A stretch of DNA of 15,274 nt from Pseudomonadota bacterium (lineage in GTDB: Bacteria > Pseudomonadota > Gammaproteobacteria > Steroidobacterales > Steroidobacteraceae): positions 1 to 15,274 of the forward strand of contig JAKBCG010000020.1 in NCBI GenBank assembly GCA_021808035.1. The letters are read 5' to 3'. Both the position numbers and the translations under genes were made by a program. Below the pieces are notes generated by a model. That model searched no databases, was not told the DNA's origin, and worked only from the letters and a program-made list of their open reading frames with translations. Below, one piece after another: positions 14,477 to 15,274 of this stretch (position 1 is its first letter; every line of letters starts with the position of its first letter).

Positions 14477-15264
14477 CGCCGTTCGCGCCCGGCGGCCTCC
14501 CGAACTTCCTGTTCGTCGCGGTCGCGGCGGGTGGTGCCGGCTTCGTCGACTCGATGGCCGGCGGCGGCGGCCTGATCCAGCTCCCGGCGCTGCTCACCGC
14601 GTATCCGGCCGAGGCGCCGGCGACCCTGCTCGGCACCAACAAACTCGCGGCGATCCTCGGCACGACGACCGCCGCCGTGCGCTACGCGCGCGCGGTGCGC
14701 ATCGACTGGGCCACGGTGCTGCCCGCGATCGCGATCGCGCTGCCCTGCAGCCTCCTCGGCGCGAGTCTGGCGAACGTGCTCTCGCCGGCCGCGTTCCGGG
14801 TGCTGGTGCCGGTGATCCTGGCGGCGGTGCTGGTCTACGTGCTCGCGCGGCACGAGCTCGGCGCAAGCCATGAGCCACGCCCGCTGTCGCGCCGCCAGCG
14901 CACGGCCGCATTCGCAGGCGTCGCAGCGATCGCCGCCTACGACGGGTTCTTCGGACCCGGGACCGGCAACTTCCTGATGTTGTTGTTCGTGCGGGTATAC
15001 GGCTTCGACTTCCTGAACGCGGCCGCGAGCGCCCGCTGGGTGAACGTCGCGACCAACGCCGGCGCGCTGCTCTATTTCGGCTCGCATCGCCGGATCGAGT
15101 GGGGCCTCGCGCTCGCGATCGGCGGGTGCAACGTCCTGGGGAGCTTCCTCGGCGCGCACACGGCGCTGCGTCACGGCAGCCGCTTCGTGCGCATCGCGTT
15201 CGTGGTGGTCGTCGGCGCGCTGATCGCGAAGACGGCCTGGGACGCCTGTTTGGCGATCCGCTGA
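14419..15264 (+). CDS. TSUP (TauE/SafE, DUF81) family membrane transporter
   Basis: A polytopic inner-membrane protein with the TSUP two-fold repeat: GFVDSMAGGGGLIQLP and TNKLAAILGTTTA in the first half, and GFFGPGTGNFLML with NVATNAGALLYF in the second. About seven or eight hydrophobic segments are seen. The family exports or imports small anions such as sulfite, sulfoacetate or other organosulfur and carboxylate compounds; no substrate can be assigned. The start is unsettled. ATG 14419 lies 58 bases inside nudC and adds an unusual Arg-rich tail (MVRRRRRPVVAG). The family-like N-terminus begins near LTPFAPGGLPNF, which has only CTG (14473, GGAG 7 nt upstream) or ATT (14470) as possible starts. 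The CTG overlaps the nudC TGA, so coupled translation from a non-standard codon is plausible. From ATG the protein has 281 residues, from CTG 263. The latter is nearer the usual size. Confidence 0.88.
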   Translation: MVRRRRRPVVAGDPRSAILTPFAPGGLPNFLFVAVAAGGAGFVDSMAGGGGLIQLPALLTAYPAEAPATLLGTNKLAAILGTTTAAVRYARAVRIDWATVLPAIAIALPCSLLGASLANVLSPAAFRVLVPVILAAVLVYVLARHELGASHEPRPLSRRQRTAAFAGVAAIAAYDGFFGPGTGNFLMLLFVRVYGFDFLNAAASARWVNVATNAGALLYFGSHRRIEWGLALAIGGCNVLGSFLGAHTALRHGSRFVRIAFVVVVGALIAKTAWDACLAIR

Positions 15265-15274
15265 TCGGTGCGCG

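Overview
This looks like a chromosomal segment of a GC-rich (roughly two-thirds G+C by eye) Gram-negative proteobacterium, most likely a gammaproteobacterium or betaproteobacterium. The clues are a two-subunit bacterial glutamate synthase (GltB/GltD), oligopeptidase B, NudC, a YadG/YadH ABC pair, a SPOR-domain lipoprotein and a FlhC-type regulator. No rRNA, tRNA, insertion sequence, CRISPR array or phage gene was seen. Because of the high GC, almost every real gene has long open shadow frames on the other strand; these were discarded.

Layout. (1) Positions 1-5596, minus strand: a stand-alone two-CBS-domain protein (5596-5168), then gltB (5015-486) and the first 152 codons of gltD (456 to the window edge). 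gltB and gltD are almost contiguous and encode ammonia assimilation through NADPH-type glutamate synthase. (2) 5698-7788, plus strand: oligopeptidase B (ptrB), divergent from the CBS gene across about 100 bp. (3) 12783-7840, minus strand, six co-directional genes: a 190-residue protein of unknown function, the yadG-like ATPase and yadH-like permease (ATGA overlap), a 70-residue unknown protein, a response-regulator receiver / transmembrane / OmpA-like fusion, and a lipoprotein with two internal repeats and a SPOR domain. The lipoprotein gene converges on ptrB across a short stretch of degenerate 18-bp repeats. (4) 12954-15264, plus strand: a FlhC-like zinc-binding regulator, nudC (11 bp later) and a TSUP-family membrane protein whose start overlaps or abuts the nudC stop.

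Most of this is housekeeping. Two places stand out. The first is the 10314-7840 cluster. It joins a phosphorylatable receiver domain directly through the inner membrane to a divergent OmpA-like periplasmic domain, and encodes a SPOR lipoprotein 28 bp downstream. This could be a little-described cytoplasm-to-cell-wall signalling or anchoring unit. The second is the divergent pair at 12211-13526. An apparently flhD-less FlhC-like regulator faces an unknown protein across an AT-rich spacer with overlapping promoter-like boxes, and a short part of that unknown protein weakly resembles FlhD. Both readings are inference from sequence alone.
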